7,969 bases of DNA from Clostridia bacterium (GTDB lineage Bacteria; Bacillota; Clostridia; Christensenellales; Aristaeellaceae), in NCBI GenBank assembly GCA_017469605.1, contig JAFUGB010000416.1:1-7969 (forward strand). Direction: 5' to 3'. Position numbers and translations under genes: made by a program. This document shows positions 7,062-7,969 of the stretch, piece by piece. The stretch's first letter is position 1; each line of letters starts with the position of its first letter. The notes under the pieces are model-generated. The model was not told the DNA's origin. It did no database searches and saw nothing but the letters and a program-made list of their open reading frames with translations.

Positions 7062-7077
7062 ATCAGGTTAGCCTGAT
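7062..7077 (+). promoter_or_regulatory. Perfect dyad in the leader of the flavoprotein operon
   Basis: ATCAGG (7062-7067), TTAG, CCTGAT (7072-7077) is a perfect 6-bp inverted repeat with a 4-nt gap. It lies just downstream of the inferred start and 12 nt before the ribosome site. It may be an operator where a repressor would block transcription, or a short RNA hairpin. It lacks a T tract, so it is not a terminator. Confidence 0.45.
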
Positions 7078-7089
7078 GGAAGAAATGTG

Positions 7090-7096
7090 AGGAGGA
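7090..7096 (+). promoter_or_regulatory. Ribosome site that decides the start of the FMN protein
   Basis: AGGAGGA lies 9 nt before the ATG at 7106-7108. No ribosome site fits the TTG at 7137, the only start available in the frame of the main protein. This is the main evidence that translation is meant to start at 7106 and that the frame is broken by the A run. Confidence 0.8.
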
Positions 7097-7105
7097 AGGA
7101 TCATC

Positions 7106-7739
7106 ATGCGCCAGAAAAAAAAAGGCGGTTGCCCTCTTGAGCGTGCTGTGCATGCTGCTTACCATGTGCGGTGCAATGGCTGAGGAGGGCGTTTTCTACG
7201 GACAAAATGACCACGGCGTAGGCGGCACCATCCGGGTGGCGGTCACCATGGATGGCGATACCATCAAAGCGATCAAAACCCTGGAGCAGAAGGAAACCCG
7301 CGGCCTTGGCACCACGGCCATCATGCAGCTGACCAAGGATATCGTATCCGCCAATTCTCCGGATGTGGATGTTGTGGCCGGCGCTACCCTGTCCAGCATC
7401 GCGTTCACCGGCGCTGTGCGTCAGGCTGTGGAGGAGGCTACGGCTTTCGAACCCGCGGCGAATGCGGAGCTGGGCGAAAATGAATATCTGGGCATCAGCA
7501 ACAATGGCCTGGGCGGAAGGCTGATGGTTAAAGTAACCGTTGCGGATGGCAAAATCACGGCCATCGATGTGCTGGAAGCCCATGAATCTGAGGAAATCGG
7601 CGTGGCAGCCTTGAATACCCAGATTCCCAAACTGGTGGAAAGCAACGGTGAGAAGGTGGACGCCATCACCGGTGCTACCATTACCTGCGACGCGCTGAAT
7701 GAAGCGGTGGCTGCGGCCATGGCTGCTTCTCAGGAATAA
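7106..7739 (+). CDS. Exported protein with two FMN-binding domains; frame broken by an A9 run in the signal peptide
   Basis: This is an extracytoplasmic electron carrier with two tandem FMN_bind domains, the kind made covalent flavoproteins by ApbE. From the ATG at 7106 the frame reads MRQKKK and then leaves the main frame at nine A (7115-7123), ending at a TGA at 7181. Dropping one A gives a 210-residue protein with a normal signal peptide (KKKAVALLSVLCMLLTMCG, cleavage after AMA at residue 25). In that numbering domain 1 spans about 27-112 with the flavin-acceptor motif DVVAGAT (Thr94), and domain 2 about 127-207 with DAITGAT (Thr191). GQNDHGVGGTIRVAVT and ISNNGLGGRLMVKVT show the internal duplication. 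The main frame has no upstream ATG, only TTG 7137. LTMC is a poor lipobox (Met at -1), so lipid anchoring is doubtful. The FAD oxidoreductase follows 17 nt later; this protein probably passes electrons to it. Whether the extra A is real is open. Confidence 0.8.
7115..7123 (+). repeat. A9 homopolymer at the frameshift point
   Basis: Nine consecutive A follow CAG in the Lys-rich n-region of the signal peptide. With eight A the ribosome site, ATG, signal peptide and both FMN domains are in one frame; with nine they are not. Runs of this length are prone to replication slippage, RNA-polymerase slippage and sequencing miscounts. Confidence 0.85.
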
Positions 7740-7756
7740 ACATGGAGGGAACCAAT

Positions 7757-7969
7757 ATGAAAAAGATCATTGCACTGCTTATGGCGCTGATGATGCTCGG
7801 CGCTGTGCCCGCCCTGGCGGAGGAAACCCATTCCTGGATGCCGGCATGGGACCGGGACGCCGATGTTGTGGTGGTAGGCTTTGGCCCTGCCGGCGCAATG
7901 GCCGCCCGCGCCGCCTATGAGAACGGCGCCAGCACCCTGATCGTGGAAAAGGCCAGCAAGGAATTTGCC
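7757..7969 (+). CDS. Exported FAD-dependent oxidoreductase, flavocytochrome c/fumarate reductase-like (3' end outside window)
   Basis: This is the start of an exported flavoprotein of the FAD_binding_2 superfamily (fumarate, urocanate and acrylate reductases and relatives), whose members mostly reduce C=C bonds of small acids, often as anaerobic respiration outside the cell. The 71 visible residues contain a Sec signal peptide (MKKIIALLMALMMLGAVPA, cleavage likely after ALA near residue 21), then the FAD-binding Rossmann start: VVVVGFGPAGAMAARAA (GxGxxG), followed about 20 residues later by the ribose-binding Glu in LIVEKA. A GGAGGG ribosome site lies 7 nt before the ATG. It follows the double-FMN protein by 17 nt in the same operon, which suggests electrons flow from FMN to FAD to substrate. 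The catalytic domain is outside the window, so the substrate cannot be read. Confidence 0.88.
   Translation, partial: MKKIIALLMALMMLGAVPALAEETHSWMPAWDRDADVVVVGFGPAGAMAARAAYENGASTLIVEKASKEFA

Noticed and set aside
6943..7062. Upstream extension of the hydrolase fragment on the minus strand
   Set aside because: The frame is open but Lys/Arg-rich, has no start codon or ribosome site, and covers the opposite-strand promoter.
7143..7172. Lipoprotein signal (lipobox) in the FMN protein
   Set aside because: LTMC has Met at -1, where Gly, Ala or Ser is expected, and a good signal peptidase I site (AMA before Glu) follows four residues later.

Overview
The window looks like chromosomal DNA of an anaerobic, probably gut-dwelling Clostridia-type Firmicute. 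The reasons are strong AGGAGG-type ribosome sites, Sec signal peptides of the MKK(I/A)..LALL..A(L/M/Y)A-E type, mixed GC (GC-rich genes, AT-rich gaps), rho-independent terminators with T tracts, and an exported flavoprotein reductase of the kind common in gut anaerobes. The placement is inferred from style and gene content; there is no rRNA or marker gene here.

Left part (1-3930, all minus strand): transcription runs from a near-consensus promoter (3855-3883) into a DAACS-family dicarboxylate/cation symporter (GTG start at 3788). A UxaA/GarD/SuyB-type acid dehydratase or lyase (2519-1008) follows 15 nt later, then a strong terminator (948-989). A LysR-type regulator begins at 920 and runs off the left edge. 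Together these read as an uptake-and-dehydration module for a small di-acid, with its own regulator downstream. The symporter has Asn where amino-acid transporters of the family have the amino-group-binding Asp, which fits a substrate without an amino group.

Middle part (3930-6490): a 417-bp gap holds the module's promoter and several dyad or direct repeats. Next is a large secreted protein on the minus strand (5975-4206) built from two alpha/beta-hydrolase domains: a first one without its nucleophile serine and a second with an apparently complete triad. It has its own terminator (4152-4181), ribosome site and promoter (6124-6153). An AT-rich gap follows, then a terminator (6405-6446) belonging to the next minus-strand unit.

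Right part (6487-7969): a C-terminal fragment of another alpha/beta hydrolase (6942-6487, minus), lacking the nucleophile half and a ribosome site, lies divergent to a plus-strand operon. The operon has a TATAAT promoter, a dyad in the leader, an exported protein with two FMN-binding domains, and, 17 nt later, an exported FAD-dependent oxidoreductase cut off by the right edge. The FMN protein's signal peptide is interrupted by a 9-A run one base too long: removing one A joins a well-placed ATG and ribosome site to the rest of the protein. This is either a homopolymer error or a phase-variable or slippage switch.

No CRISPR array, tRNA, rRNA, insertion sequence or prophage gene was seen. The most noteworthy elements are the A9 switch candidate, the separate double-FMN carrier plus exported FAD reductase, and the tandem hydrolase with one apparently dead domain.
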